DNA of 64,000 bases from Volutella citrinella (GCA_034401135.1 JAWZSP010000005.1:2170001-2234000); one strand, 5' to 3'; numbered from the stretch's first letter, positions 44,604 through 57,097 are shown. Numbers and translations: made by a program. The notes: generated by a model not told the origin, from the letters alone.

Positions 44604-45759
44604 ATGGCTGAGGAGTACGACGAGGCCCAGATGGGCGAGGAAGGTGGCATGCCTGGACCTGGAGCACCCACGCCACTGACTGCTCTGGAAGTACGACACT
44701 ATCAAACCGACTGTAGAGTAGACAAGCACTAATACTTTCCCATTAGGGCATTGCAGGCTTGACGAAGCGCGATATCCAGCTCGTGGTTGATGGCGGCTAC
44801 AACACAGTCGAATCCGTCGCGTACACTCCACGCAGGGTTTTGGAGCAGATCAAAGGCATTTCAGAACAAAAGGCGGCCAAGATTCTCGGTGAAGGTGTGT
44901 GCTGTAGTGGCAATGTCAGTCTTGGAATTGAACCTGATCGATCTTAGCATCAAAACTTGTTCCCATGGGATTCACCACGGCGACAGAAATGCACCAACGC
45001 CGAAGCGAACTGATCTCGATCACGACTGGTTCCAAGAACCTTGATACCCTGCTAGCCGGTGGCATTGAAACCGGATCAGTGACGGAGCTTTTTGGCGAGT
45101 TCAGAACCGGAAAGAGCCAAATATGTCACACGCTTGCAGTCACTTGCCAGCTACCATTCGACATGGGCGGCGGCGAAGGAAAGTGCATGTATATTGACAC
45201 CGAGGGTACGTTTCGTCCCGTCAGACTCCTTGGTGTCGCCAACAGATTTGGCCTTTCTGGGGAAGAGGTCCTCGACAACGTTGCCTATGCCCGTGCGTAC
45301 AACTCGGATCACCAGCTTCAGCTCCTCAACCAGGCGGCAGCGATGATGTGTGAGACCCGGTTCTCGCTCCTCATTGTGGACAGCGCCACCTCTCTCTATC
45401 GAACAGATTTCTGTGGTCGTGGAGAGCTCTCAAATCGACAGACTCATCTCGCTAAATTTATGAGGACACTTCAGCGCCTTGCGGATGAGTTTGGCATCGC
45501 GGTGGTTATCACGAACCAGGTGGTCGCACAGGTAGACGGTGGACCCAGCGCCATGTTCAATCCCGACCCCAAAAAACCCATCGGTGGCAACATCATTGCC
45601 CATGCCAGCACCACGAGAATCAGTTTGAAGAAGGGACGAGCTGAAACGCGTATCGCAAAGATCTACGACAGCCCGTGCTTGCCCGAAAGCGATACCCTAT
45701 TTGCAATCACTGAAGAGGGTATTGGCGACCCTGCGCCCAAGGATATGGACAAGGACTGA
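44604..45759 (+). CDS. RAD51: RAD51 recombinase
   Basis: Three exons (44604-44690, 44747-44894, 44948-45759) give 348 aa, the size of the S. pombe and Neurospora orthologues (about 350 aa). The intron donors are GTACGA and GTGTGT. Residues 30-80 form the helix-hairpin-helix N-terminal DNA-binding domain ([20 protein letters not shown]). The RecA core has Walker A GEFRTGKS (128-135) and Walker B LLIVDS (219-224). [11 protein letters not shown] and the loop region [20 protein letters not shown] (L2) are also present. The protein forms ATP-dependent filaments on single-stranded DNA and performs strand exchange in homologous recombination. The [21 protein letters not shown] terminus distinguishes Rad51 from Dmc1 well enough. 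An ACGCGT box upstream suggests cell-cycle control. Confidence 0.98.
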
Positions 45760-46194
45760 GAGCTCTGTTCGACAATTGTATGAAGTGATGGGCGTAGATG
45801 ACAATGGGCGTTTATGCATGCATGACATTATGGCGCTGGGATTGGCTCTGTACCTTCGTAATTCTGTGACTGTCTGGCTAGGGACAACACTCAAAGACAT
45901 TGGCTGTGATGATGGCTTTTAAACTTGGTAGACGTATTTACACTCGAAGAGCGAAAGAAAGACTTTTTTTTAAGAGATACAAAGGCATCAGGCATTTCTC
46001 TCGAGGCATCTCATTGACGTGAATAAGTGCATGCATGACCAAAGCTGATTTCCATTTTCGGTTAGCGCGGGCGCGGTTGGAAATTCTGCCATGCAACGCG
46101 GCAGTACCTCGCAGCAACGGTTTTGCGACCATCGCAAACAAACTATTCATCCCAACCACGCCTCTCCGCAATCGACCCGATATATGGAGGCGCG
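45760..46194. other. Intergenic RAD51 / NUP120
   Basis: These 435 bp contain the RAD51 3' end and the NUP120 promoter. An ATG at 46091 opens an out-of-frame reading frame that overlaps the NUP120 start. No gene is supported. Confidence 0.5.
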
Positions 46195-49100
46195 ATGGAT
46201 TCAAGCGAGACACAGTATCTCTTCAAAGAGACCCGCTTGAACCTCGAGCCTCCAGCTGCGGCCTCGGTTGTTACGATTCGAGTGCCTTCGCTCAACCCGA
46301 ACCATCGCCATCGCAGTCCCCTTCGAGACACAAACGGCGAGGACGAGACCACGTTCCGACTGAAGTCCCTAGCGACGGCGTCGTCCATATACCATCGGAA
46401 ATGGCATGATTCGCCCCGGAGCTTCTTGTGGCGCGTCCTAGGGGACGGGTTGCTTTTGAGCATACGGGCCGTCGACATTTGCAAGCGCGCCCAAGCCGCC
46501 GATGCGCCTTTGGTCCTCAACTTCCATTTCCCTGTGCCGATCCAGCCTGGATGCGTGGCATTCGCCGACCCGGAGGAACACGACTCGCTTTGCGTCTACG
46601 TACTCGACCAGTCCCACCAGCTATACTCTTTCACCCTGCGGCCCGATCTGTTTCGCAAGAGGTCTGCCGTTGATGCTGGCTTGTCGGAGCTGGCAAAGGT
46701 TCAGTCTCCTAGCGGACTGGGCTTCAAGCACCCCCATCGTCTGGTTGCTATTACGGCAGAGACGATCCTTCTCACCGTCAGTGATGGTGGCATGATTCGA
46801 CTAGACAAGGTCAAGAGCCACGATGGTAGGTGTTCCCATGTCATACATGCCAGGGCTCCTTCGCTAATCCGTCTATAGCCTCCAATCAAACCTGGAAGGA
46901 GTCCTTCTTCAATGTGCAGGGCTGGGCACAGAACCTCCGCAGTCTGCTCCCTTTCCAGGGGAAGCACACCATCAAGTATGGCAAGCTCAGCATGGAGTAC
47001 AGCGCCGCAACTGCTGTCCAGACGACATCTTTCGGCTTGGACAATGCCCTCTTCGCGATTACCGTCTGCCTCGATCATCGAATGCGCATTTGGAACATCA
47101 ACGATGGACAGATTCTCTACACAGGGGACATCCTCAACACGGAAAGAAACCCACAGGAGATTGGCAAATGGACGATCGACCCCTCGCAGTCTAATTTGTT
47201 ACAGGTTGTAGGGCGAAGCCGTGGTCAGGGCATCTGTGCTACATATTCGCCCGTTGGCGCCGGTGAGTTCAAGTTCTGGAAAGTCATTGCCAAGGACCCG
47301 CATACCATCATCGTCGAGGATATCTTCCCAAGCAAAGCCCTGGTGCCAGTTACGCCCTCCTCATCCGATGTATGGACCTTGGCCGATTTCGTCCTTTCGA
47401 CCTCCGGGGAAAGTGCCTTGCAGCTATGGACTCTTTGGAAGAACAACATGACCTACAGAGTGCAGCGACTGGAAGTTGAGCGGAAGAATATCGCCCAATC
47501 GTGGGAAGACAGCTGGGATGGGGTTTTTGTGGATACTTCGATCGCAACGGCCGACACATCTGGCCCCTGGGATCCTACCGACGTTACGGAGAAGTGGCTT
47601 GGACTTATTTTGAAGCCGGGGAGATTCACAAAATCTACCCTGGAAACTGCCCTCGCCATCTACGAGCGAGGCCTTGGCACAAGCACGGAAGGTGGCAAGG
47701 GCCGGGGGATCGCCGAATCGATTTGTTCCGTTCTGGGCTCTACAGCTACACTAGACCGCGGGTCTTCCGGTACCATGGATTACGAGCAGTTTCGAGCATC
47801 AAGTGAGACCCAATGGCGGCGATTCTACCGCCTCCTCATCGAGTTGGACAAGCAACGGGGCGAGGCACTTGGCCTGGTGATGGACTCCGACGCTGACATG
47901 GCGTGGGTCGTTTGTGCCGACTTTCTCTCTGGAATCAGAGAGTGCAGTAGTCTGGAGCGGCTGTATCATAACCTGTTGAGGCCCGAGGAGGACCAGGTGG
48001 CGCAGGCGGCACTGGTCAGCTCAGCTTTGGGCTTTGTTGAAGGGTTTTCGGACAATTTTGTCCAGCTCTGCCAGGCAACGCTCCGCCCAGAGCTCTTTGA
48101 GCCCTCATCCAAGACCGACCTGGAGAGAATCCAGTGCTTTGCGGACAAGTCTGGCTTCTGGCAAGGCATCACGGACGAGGACTGCAACCAGGTAGTGGAT
48201 GCATTGGGCCAAAACTTCAGTTCAGTCACCGATCAGCTGTATGGCGAGTTGATGGATCTTATTGCTGCCCCAGCCGAGGCCAAGAGTCGAGACCTACGAC
48301 ACCCGCTGACTGATTTTGGTCGGAAATTTGTGGTCAAGGCTGTCCAGGAAACCATCGAGTTGCAATGGAAAGTCTGCTTCAGCCAGCTCATTCTCCTCGT
48401 CCACATGGAGTTCGAATTCGACCAAGACGCAGACGCGCTGCACTGCCGAGTTGACATTGGCCGAGTGTACAGACAGTTGGTGGCTGCTCTCCGAAGGCTC
48501 GAGCTCCTGAAATGGCTTGCCCACACGGAAATCTCTGTCCCGATTCACCGCCAGGAGAAGAGCGACGCGCCAGCGGGCTCAAAACGAAGCAACGCCGAAG
48601 ATGCTCAGGTTGTGACGGCACTGGAAGCCAATATTGGGCATCTTCTTGGATTTGCCAACCTCAGGAATGAACCCCTAGCCGAGAGTGTGACCGACCTAAT
48701 AACCAATCTCTGCGCTCCCGACAGCGATATTGAAGCCTCGCCGTCGCTGATCCAGTGTGCCCTGATCAAACGAGAGAGGGCCGATCTGGCTTGGAGTCTC
48801 GCCCCGTTCTGCGACCAGAATCCCTTTTCCACCTATGTGCAGGGCAGGGTTCTCCTAGCCTTGAGGGACTTTGGCTCCGCCGCGATTCACTTCAAGAAGG
48901 CTGCCGTCGGAATGAGTATGTTTCCCCCTCAGCGGTGAAGTCTGCAGTTGCTGACGAATTATATAGGCGCCGAGAACGTCGAGAGTGATCGACACAGCAG
49001 TGGTCTCCTTGATGATACCGAATGGAACCTTTTGAACAGCGGGCTGGCCAAATACTACGCCCATATTGTCGCGCTTTACGAGAAGCATCGAGCCTACTCA

Positions 49101-49799
49101 TTTGTGGTGGACTTTGCCAGGCTTGCGATGCAATTTTTGAGCTGCAAGCCAGATGCCACCTTTACCAGGGCGGACATGCAGAGCCGACTGTTCAACGCCG
49201 CCGTGGCCACGTCGCAGTTTGAACTTGCTCACAGCAGTTTGCTCTCCATCAAAGACCAGGCTCTGAGGCATTCAAGCCTTCGAAAGCTGGTTGAGAAGAT
49301 GTGCGAATCCTACCACAATGCCGAGCTTGTGGCCATGCCGTACCCTGGCATGCAGCAAGAAGTGGACGACATCCTGTCTCAGAAGTCAAAGGCGACCCTG
49401 GATGTCACCGACGGGTTCCCTTACCACCAGGTCCTCTACTCGTGGAGGATCAAGCACAACAACTACCGAGGGGCGGCATCGGTCGTGCTGGACCGCATCC
49501 ACAAACTACGACTTGCCGGCGAGGGTGACGAGGCCCTGGGCGAAGACATTCTCGACACGCGCGTCACTCGGCAGTACCTTCTCCTCATCAACGCCCTGAG
49601 CTGTGTGGATGCTAAGCAGGCGTGGATCTACGATGAGCCATCGACGGGTACGGAGCGAAACGGCGACGCGACCAGGAAGCGCAAGGTGGTGTCATTAGCA
49701 GATGTGCGCAAGCAGTATCAGGATGAGCTGGATCGGATTGCAGCAATCCACAACAATCAATTCGGGTTTGAGGCGGACGATGTCATGGAAATTGTATAG
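46195..49799 (+). CDS. NUP120: Nucleoporin Nup120 (Nup160 family, Y-complex)
   Basis: Three exons (46195-46825, 46879-48915, 48967-49799) give 1166 aa. The introns are 53 and 51 bp. The start MDSSETQYLFKETRLNL at 46195 is the only in-frame ATG close to the conserved start. The first half is the beta-propeller of Nup120/160 (VLDQSHQLYSFTLRPDLF, HPHRLVAITAETILLTVSDGGMIRL, ITVCLDHRMRIWNINDGQ), and the second half is an all-helical stack (for example YQDELDRIAAIHNN near the end). The protein is a peripheral arm of the Nup84/Y-complex scaffold of the nuclear pore. Residues YHNAELVAMPYPGMQQEVDDIL and YHQVLYSWRIKHNNYRGAASV are strongly Nup160-like. It is convergent with VPS26 with 282 bp between stops. 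Confidence 0.94.
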
Positions 49800-50081
49800 G
49801 CAGAATGTTTGGGGTAGGCAGTGAGGAATGGAAATGCGCGAAGACTTAAAGGAGGAGTTGCTACAGATGCTCACAAGGCAAGACAGATACCTCGGAATAT
49901 CATTGGAATCATACTGGGATTAATCAATTCTTTGATTTTGGCGAGACGGCGAAAAGCTCAAGGTCGCCTGGTCCTCCCCATCTTTAAACCCAAACGCCAA
50001 AACCGATGCTAAGAAAATTATAAGAAGTGCAAATCAACATGTACGACAAGACCGCCCAGCGAGTGGCTACTACTGGTAGAT

Positions 50082-51230
50082 TTACACGTGCACCTGCGGC
50101 AGTTTGCTCTCGGGCGCCAGGGGCAACTGCTGGGTTCCCTGGTTGGGGGCGGGCAGGGCGTCGGGAGCTTGGCGGTAGAGAATGATCTCGGACTGCTTGA
50201 AGTACCGTCGTGCATCTACATGAGGGTGTTAGCATGCGTGTGAGGGGGAAGCAGGCAGGGTTGGTTGGACCAACCTTCGTCGATGAGAACGAGGCTCAGG
50301 TAGTAGCGGGTCGAGAACTTCTTATTGACGTCGCGGAAGGTGGGCGTCAGGTCAAAGCCTCCCAGGAAGAGGCGGATGGGGATGGTCTCGCCGCGGGATG
50401 GCGAGCCGTCCATGATCTCGAAGCGCACCAGGGTCTCGCTCTCGTTGTACTGGTTGGGGGCGGCACCGGTCGTCTCGCGTCGAATGATGGACAGCTCCAT
50501 GTGTTTAATCTTGAGCCGGACGAGGAGGAAGTAGATGCGGCCGACGATGACGTCCTTGAGGTGGTACTTTGACTTGCTGTACTCGAACTCGATGTGCAGG
50601 CAGTCCTCGATGCCGACGTCCATCTTGATGCTGCTGTTCATCTCGGGCGGGATGCGGTACGAGTAGACCCAGATGTCCTTCTCTCGGATGACGTCGGCCA
50701 TGCGGCGGGAGACGGTGACGCGGACAAAGTAGCGGAGCTTGACATTGATGCCGTTATAGGACTCATACTGCTTCTCGACATTCTTGAAGTTGAAGTCGAA
50801 CGTCTGGGGATGCTGCAGCTCGCCCGGAGCGGCAAGTTCTTGGTTGAGGGAGAGGAACTCATAGTGGTTACCGCGGTCGAAGAACATTTCTGCGATTGTG
50901 ACCAGTCAGCATGTCGACGTCCTGCAAAAAGGCGCGCCGTGTCGCATCGAGCGAGTGCTGGGGGCGTCGTCATCCGACGCGGCGGAAGTTCAGGGGGCAG
51001 GGTGGTCGCATACCGATGGTGCCAATGAACTGGACCTTGATGCCGGTGTGCTCGAGGCGCTTGCCATCCTTGGGACGGACGGTGACGGCACCCTTGACGG
51101 ACTCGCCATCCATGAAGAGGGGCGCCTTCTCGCGGCGGTTCTTGTCGAGCTTGACATCGACCATGGACCGGTCGTCGGCATCGTCGAGGACGACGTCGAT
51201 GTCGACGGGGGTCGCAAAGAAGTACGACAT
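50082..51230 (-). CDS. VPS26: Retromer subunit Vps26 (Pep8)
   Basis: Three exons: 51230-51014, 50889-50275 and 50215-50082. Phases agree and give 321 aa. The introns are 124 bp (GTATGC...CGCAG) and 59 bp (GTTGGT...GTAG). The start MSYFFATPVDIDVVLDDADD at 51230 is the usual fungal N terminus. Two arrestin-like beta-sandwich halves follow. Very conserved stretches are FFDRGNHYEFLSLNQELAAPGEL, ESYNGINVKLRYFVR, DCLHIEFEYSKSKYHLKDVI and RFEIMDGSPSRGETIPIRLFL. Vps26 is part of the cargo-recognition trimer with Vps35 and Vps29 and takes receptors from endosomes to the Golgi. The C-terminal tail after QSEIILYRQAPD is short and Pro/Gln-rich. It is divergent from RPL9. Confidence 0.97.
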
Positions 51231-51969
51231 GTCTGGGCGTACGGGCGGGCGGTCAGCGCGGGAGATTGTCCGGGGCGGGCGGGCGAGGACGCGGGGGAGG
51301 CAGCGGCGGACGTCGATGAGGCTGGATGGTTGGAGGCGAGGGCAGCAGTGAGGGCGTTCGGCGCTCTCGCTGACGTATCGGCCGGAGGTGGCAGGGGACC
51401 GGGGCCTGGGACCCACCCGAGCTCTGAGTGACTGCCTGAGGTGATTGATTAAGACACAGCGGGACAGAGAGCTGCAAGATAGCAGTACCTCCAGTACGGG
51501 TGACGTCTGTCGTGAGCAGCGCACTCTCAAGACCCTATCAAATCGCGATATGGCTATGACGGTGGAATTGAGGCCCGGGTCAACCAATTCTCAAGCCAGA
51601 GTCTCGACCAAGCTGACAGCTCTGCACACTTGGTCGCGCAATGTCGTCCCATAACCCATCCGTACCGGGACTGGCTGCGTATCTTCAAGTCCCACTTACG
51701 GCCTGGTGGCGGGGACAAGTGCCCACCCTCACCGGCGGGTAAATCAACCAATTGATCACGTGCAATATCACGTTGCAGGTCAAACACCCTCCACGACCAT
51801 TGTGGGCCTCCCAGACCCGGCTCAACCCCGGCCACCGCCAGCATTTCCCTCACGTGCGGCAAGCCCTAGAACTTTTTCCTGCCCACACGAACACAGTCAA
51901 ACATTCGTGATCGCGGACCGACTCCCAGATACCCTCAACCCCCGACATCAATACCTCACAACCGGCAGG
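51231..51969. promoter_or_regulatory. Divergent promoter region VPS26 / RPL9
   Basis: These 739 bp between two start codons include a CCAAT box and a CACGTG E-box close together at 51748-51762 on the RPL9 side. The RPL9-proximal leader is C/A-rich. The GC-rich open frames here have no domain and are not called as genes. Confidence 0.55.
51748..51762. promoter_or_regulatory. CCAAT box and CACGTG E-box pair
   Basis: CCAAT at 51748-51752 is followed by palindromic CACGTG at 51757-51762, roughly 210 bp upstream of the RPL9 ATG. CCAAT is bound by the HAP complex in fungi, and CACGTG by Cbf1/bHLH factors. Their use at this promoter is inferred from position only. Confidence 0.4.
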
Positions 51970-52866
51970 ATGAAGTACATTCATTCTCAGGAGACCCTTG
52001 ACATCCCCGAGGGTGGTACGTTACGCCTGCTTCTTTTTCCTCCCGTTGTCGCGCTCTCCGAAACGATTTCCGCAAGAGGGGGACTGGTTCGCAAATACAT
52101 TGGCGTCCCGCCTGTGGGCGACGACGAGATTTGGTTTTTTGGGCTTGGGAGCCCCAGGGGAAACGATTCGATAGCCGGAGACATCACAATTGCACCACGG
52201 ACAAGTTACTGACCTCTCTGCGCGTTTAGTCAAGGTCAGCATCAAGTCGCGAATTGTCACCGTCGAGGGCCCCCGAGGCAAGCTCGTCAAGGACCTGAGC
52301 CACTTGGCTGTCAACTTCACCCTGCCCAAGAAGGACCAGATCTCCATCGAGATCCACCACGGCGTCCGAAAGAATGTCGCTACCCTCCGAACCGTGCGCA
52401 GCTTGATCAACAACCTGATCGTCGGCGTGACCAAGGGTTTCAAGTACAAGATGCGCTACGTCTACGCCCATTTCCCCATCAACGTCAACATCTCCAAGAA
52501 CGCCGAGACCGACCTGCAAGAGGTTGAGATCCGAAACTTCATCGGCCAGAAGATCGTCCTCCGCGTCACCATGCAGCCCGGCGTCGAGGTCGACACCTCC
52601 TCCGCCCAGAAGGACGAGCTCGTCATCTCCGGCAACTCCCTCGAGGCCGTCTCCCAGAGCGCCGCCGATATTCAGCAGATCTGCCGGGTGCGAAACAAGG
52701 ATATCCGAAAGGTAAGGACCCCCCGGAACCTCGGCTGGCCTGCTCCAAGGGCGACCGTCACGTTCGAAGCCAAGACAAGACACCAGGTTACTGACTCAAT
52801 TTTTTGTTACAGTTCTTGGATGGCCTGTACGTTTCCGAGAAGGGCCACGTCGTTGAGGAGGAATAA
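51970..52866 (+). CDS. RPL9: 60S ribosomal protein uL6 (RPL9)
   Basis: Three exons (51970-52015, 52230-52711, 52813-52866) give 193 aa, the normal length for eukaryotic L9. Exon 1 encodes only MKYIHSQETLDIPEG, and the first intron (214 bp) is long for this window, a common trait of ribosomal protein genes. Family stretches include VTVEGPRGKLVKDLSHL, KNVATLRTVRSLINNLI, GFKYKMRYVYAHFPINV and RNFIGQKI. The protein sits near the GTPase-associated region of the large subunit. The last exon adds FLDGLYVSEKGHVVEEE. An AATAAA hexamer overlaps the TAA stop (52862-52867). Confidence 0.98.
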
Positions 52867-53725
52867 ATGCGCACAGCGGACGCGGATCTTGTTTCTTTTG
52901 CGTTTCTGGGTCTCAGGAGTGGCGAAGGGTTCATCATTGCATGTCACGTAGCAAAAGGGCTACAAAACAAATCTAAAAGCAAAGACATGATGACTTGTGT
53001 TCCCGCACTGAATCTAGCAAATGTGCGTGACCTCGGGAGTACTTAGGGTCTGGCTTGTCTCATAGACGAGGGTCGAGGGGTTGGGCGGTTTTATAAAAAA
53101 AAGCGTTAAAATATTCATGGTCAGCGGCCTCTGCTAGAAGCGACTGCTAGCTGGTCTCAAGTGTCTATTCTGATATCGTGAGGTAAACCCCATGCGCCGC
53201 ATTGTAACAAGACCAGGCAAAGGTCAAAGAAAAAAGAAGAAAAGGAAAATTGAAGAAAGAACCAACAATTCCGGCGCAATTCATTTACAAGCTTCCAATG
53301 GGATTTTGTGCTGGAGTGAGGGGATATCCCCTCATTCTGAGGGGCTCAACAACGACGGGTTCTCAAGGATGTAAAAGCAGTGTCTCATGACGTTCGGGAT
53401 TGATTCATCTTATCAAAACTCATAAAAATTTTGCCTCTCTTCATCGCAGCGTATCATAACGTCCAAGGCCATTCATGACGTGATCTTTAAAAAGTGCCAA
53501 TTCCATCGCAGTGTCATCGTCCAGGACATGAGAAAAATGCAGGGGAGAAAAACCAAATGCAAGTATTAGCAGGTGAAAACCGGAAACGCCAGCAGCCCTT
53601 ATGTGCAAGTGAAAAGAAATGTTGAGCATATATCCAGTTGCGCTCAAGTGCCTTGTGTCGAATGTGCAATCATATACAATATGGATGATGGGCGGTGACT
53701 TTGCAGGCGAACCAGCCATTCATTA
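52867..53725. other. Convergent 3' intergenic region
   Basis: A+T-rich stretch between the RPL9 stop and the stop of the cell-surface protein gene. It contains A-rich runs (for example 53221-53260). No gene is visible. Confidence 0.6.
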
Positions 53726-54953
53726 TTAGGGACGGTCAGAGCGGGAATAGTACGACCTCCCTCCTGATCGGTCGTCCCGTGGCGCTGCTGACCGGTCGTC
53801 CCGTGTTCGGCGGGTGTGATGGCTTCTTCGGCCAGAGCTAGAGGAGCCTGCTTCAATGGGAGTTAGTATGTAATCATTCAGCTGAGAGTTGGGGTTTGTT
53901 CTTACTGCCAGTGTACGAGTAGTACGAGTCCGTGTAGCGCGAAGATCCGCGAGACGAGCGCGAGGGCTTCGTCGACGCAGGCGGCTTGTCCTTTTTCAGG
54001 TTGAGCAGCGCGAGGAGGGCAGCGGCGATACCAGCGATGCCGAGCCATGTGCCGCCGCCCGACTTCTCCTTGCGCGAGCCGGCAGACGAAGGACCGCCGC
54101 CGCCGCCGAACCAGCCCTTGTGCTTGGGGCGGCCGGCGTGGGCGGACGGAGCTCGGCTGCCGTGGCGCGAGTATCGCTCCTCGTAGACGTCGACGCGCTC
54201 CTTGCTCTCCTTCTTGCCGAAGATGGCGTTCCAGATGCCGCGGGCGATGCAGCAGAAGCAGATGAGGAGCAGCAGGGCAACACCGGCGATGGTGCCGATG
54301 ACGATGCCGGCGATGGCGCCGGGGCTGAGGTTGCCGCCAGTGCCTCCGCCGTCGGCCCCGATGGCGCCGGCGTCGGTCTGCGTGCTAGTTGCCGTGCCGG
54401 TGCTGGTCTCGGTCGCCGTGGTGCGGATGCCACTGTTGGTCATGGTAGTCGTGCCAGTGACGCGGTAGGGCGCAGAGTACTGCGTCGTGACCTTGCCGTC
54501 CGAGGTGATGACGACGGTGGTGCCCCCCTCCATGCCTGGCTTGGCTGAGCACTGGCCCTTGAAGGCGCAGGTCTGCCAGCCGGCGCAGCAGATCTCGCCG
54601 CAGGCCGCCTGCTCGCTGTTCTTGGGGATGCAGTCAACGCCCTTGGTAGGCTCGGGCGCGGGCTCCCAGAGCGTCATGATGGTGCTGGTGAAGGTGCGGG
54701 TTTCCGTCCAGGTCGTGGTGCGGGCGCCGACGAGGGCTGCGTTGGCGGCACCTGTGCATGTCGCTCGCGAGCCCAGTGTTGTGCACACCTCGCCGTCGGC
54801 GCAGCAGAATTGGTTCTCGGAGCCACAGTACGTCTTGCAGTTGCGCGGCATCAGATACGAAAAGCCGAAGTCGTGGAGGTCGTCGCGGGGGTAGGGCTTA
54901 GCGGAGCCGAGGGCTGCCGCAGCGAGCACCAGCAGCGTCCGTGAGGTGCGCAT
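53726..54953 (-). CDS. Secreted/membrane Cys-rich, Thr-rich cell-surface protein (WSC/Mid2-like layout)
   Basis: Two exons, 54953-53906 and 53847-53726, joined by a 58-bp intron with GTAAGA donor, perfect TACTAAC branch site and CAG acceptor; 389 aa. The start ATG at 54953 gives a clean signal peptide MRTSRTLLVLAAAALGSA. Two small cysteine clusters follow (CKTYCGSENQFCCADGEVC and CGEICCAGWQTCAFKGQC), then a Thr/Ser-rich stem and a strong membrane segment (about residues 211-238, AIAGIVIGTIAGVALLLLIC) with adjacent cysteines. A Gly/Ser/Arg-rich cytoplasmic tail contains a second hydrophobic run (about 299-318, LGIAGIAAALLALLNL). The spliced tail is Arg/Ser/Asp-rich (RDDRSAAPRDDRSGG). The layout resembles fungal cell-wall stress sensors, but no WSC domain is certain. 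Function is unknown. Confidence 0.85.
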
Positions 54954-57097
54954 GTTTGCTGTGTTTTTCTGCTCCTCCTCCTTCTTATTGTTGTAAGTGG
55001 TCGCCGATCTTAGTCGAGTTGACTCGGCCTCGAGTCTGGCACGCGGCCCCGTCGACCGTTGTGCGATTTGAGCTGCTACTTCCGAGTCGAGTCCGATCCT
55101 ATACTCCAAGGGACGAGGCTCTGGAATGCGGGATAAGCGGGATGTCGCGGTTGGTAGGCGGTGAGTTTTTGTCTCAGTTGCCCAGGCCAGTCAGAATTTC
55201 AGAACGACCTAGGTTGCCTGCTTTAGGCGGCGCGGGGTGATTGATGGGTGGTCGAGAGGCACAGTCCAGTGTCGTCACGATTGAGCGTTGAGGCAGCTTC
55301 CGGGGCTGCTGGGTTGCAGAAGAGGTAAGAGTTTTGGCAGAAATGCAGAGGAGAGGGTAAGAACTTGGCATTCAGTCCTGGGTGCCGCAACATGACTTTT
55401 AAGCGGTTGGCCGGCAGCGGGTTGCGACGAATGGCTTCGTATTTTTTTCGAGGTGGCCGCCCAACCTCCTCTCACTTACACCAGCCCCTCGCATTTCAAC
55501 GGCCACCACCACAAACCGTCACCCACGCACCCCCCGAGTGGGGACTCAATTTACAATCAGGGGATGGGGCTGCGCCTGACAAAGGAGGATTCCTTTCCGG
55601 TGCCCAGTTTGTGTTGTTTTTTTTTCGTCTGAGGAAGCGCCTTGCATCGTGACCAAGACGTTTGCCCAACGCCGCAAATATGGCAAAAGCCCATCATCGC
55701 CAGCTGTTGTGATTGGGCATTGGTGGGGTTACCTTAGTGAGTGCCAGCTCATGACGTCCGCCACTCCGCCTACCCGCCCGCCCCGGCACATTATCGATAG
55801 GAGCGGGACGCGGGCGCCCAGACATGACGCCTGCAAGCCCCCGAGCGGCCCCTGAAGCCGCCCGCTATCGAACAACAGGCACACTGTCACACACTAAAGA
55901 CCTAGGCTGGCACCACCACTGCCTTGGTGGGCATCAGGTGTGAGGAGGGTCTCTGGACCCTGGAGACATCCCAGGGTTGCCTGGTGCCATGTCAGTGAGA
56001 TGCTATGGGGTGCAGGTCGGTTAGCAGCAGGCGGGATTACGCGGGAATCTGCGTGAACCCGACGCAGGCGCCGTTGCTACTTTAATTAAGGGGTCTTGGG
56101 GGTATGTTGCTCATGATGTGCGATTGGACGCCGTCCTGGAGTCAGGACTCGGGAAGTCGATCTCCCAGCCTGGCGGTTTTTGATGCTGGCAAGGGTCGGT
56201 GGCTGGGAGGTTTGGCCCAGGCGCTCAGCCCAGGCCCCAGGCCCGGCTGGGTGTCAAGCCATGGTTCAGCAAGTTCTGGGCCTGGACTTTAGCCCGGAAG
56301 ATCTTCGGTTGAGGAGGCATCTCCTAGCCACATCTATTTGACTGCTCCTCGCAAATCGTGGCTGAGCCCCACCTTGATGTGTGTACGCAGCAAATTGAGC
56401 TGCCTTGTTTGAGTTGGCAACTTCCCGTGTAGCATTTCTTTATGTCGACTTGAAAATTTGGAAACTTAAAAGAATGTCTTTTCCAATGTCCTGCAAGCAC
56501 AAACGAGAAGTGCCGACCTATCTCAGATGGATGACACTGTTCTTTCTTGAGCTCGGGTGCCACCATACATGGCGAGCTCGTAGATGCAGATTAAACGTCC
56601 GAAAGCTGCGCTAAAGTGCCCAAGCCGGTACAGGCGTTGTTGATACTATTCGTGTACTTTGCGAGTGTATCCCCGTGAAATTGAAACGGGACAGCCGGGA
56701 CTCAAGTTTTGACATGGTTCAGATACAGATACTCCAGTCAGCAGTATAGCCCGCAGGCAGTGGCTGGGAGAATTGTTAGCCCAGCACGGGCCACGCCGCC
56801 GAGGTGTCCAAGCCAGCATAACCTGGCTGAGCCACAGATCCAAGTTCAAGGTGGGGACCAGTGTGGCTTGCAGCTCCCAGGTCCGTAGTCTGGAGAGTGA
56901 AGGCAGCAGAGAGGAGAGCTGCGACGGCGCCGACTTGGACTTGGCTTGGCTGCATCAACAGCAACACCTTCATCTCATCCGCCCCCCTCTCCCATCGCGC
57001 TCCTATCCTCCTCTCCCCGCCGCGCCAAACCCCCGCCGCCCTCCTGTCTCTCAGCACCCGACGCTCCGTTTTGCAGCCGCGACTTGGGGCCCTCACA
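54954..57097. other. Divergent intergenic region
   Basis: This region holds the promoters of the cell-surface gene and of VMA13. A tandem of GGCCCAGGC-like repeats lies near 56211-56260, and a C/T-rich leader just precedes VMA13 (56980-57090). No gene is supported. Confidence 0.55.

Noticed and set aside
49800..50081. Possible small gene between NUP120 and VPS26
   Set aside because: The space is only 282 bp between two stop codons and contains no convincing frame.
53889..54548. 219-codon plus-strand open frame
   Set aside because: It lies antisense to the cell-surface gene, which has a signal peptide, membrane segment and a good intron; the frame is Ala/Arg/Gly-rich noise.
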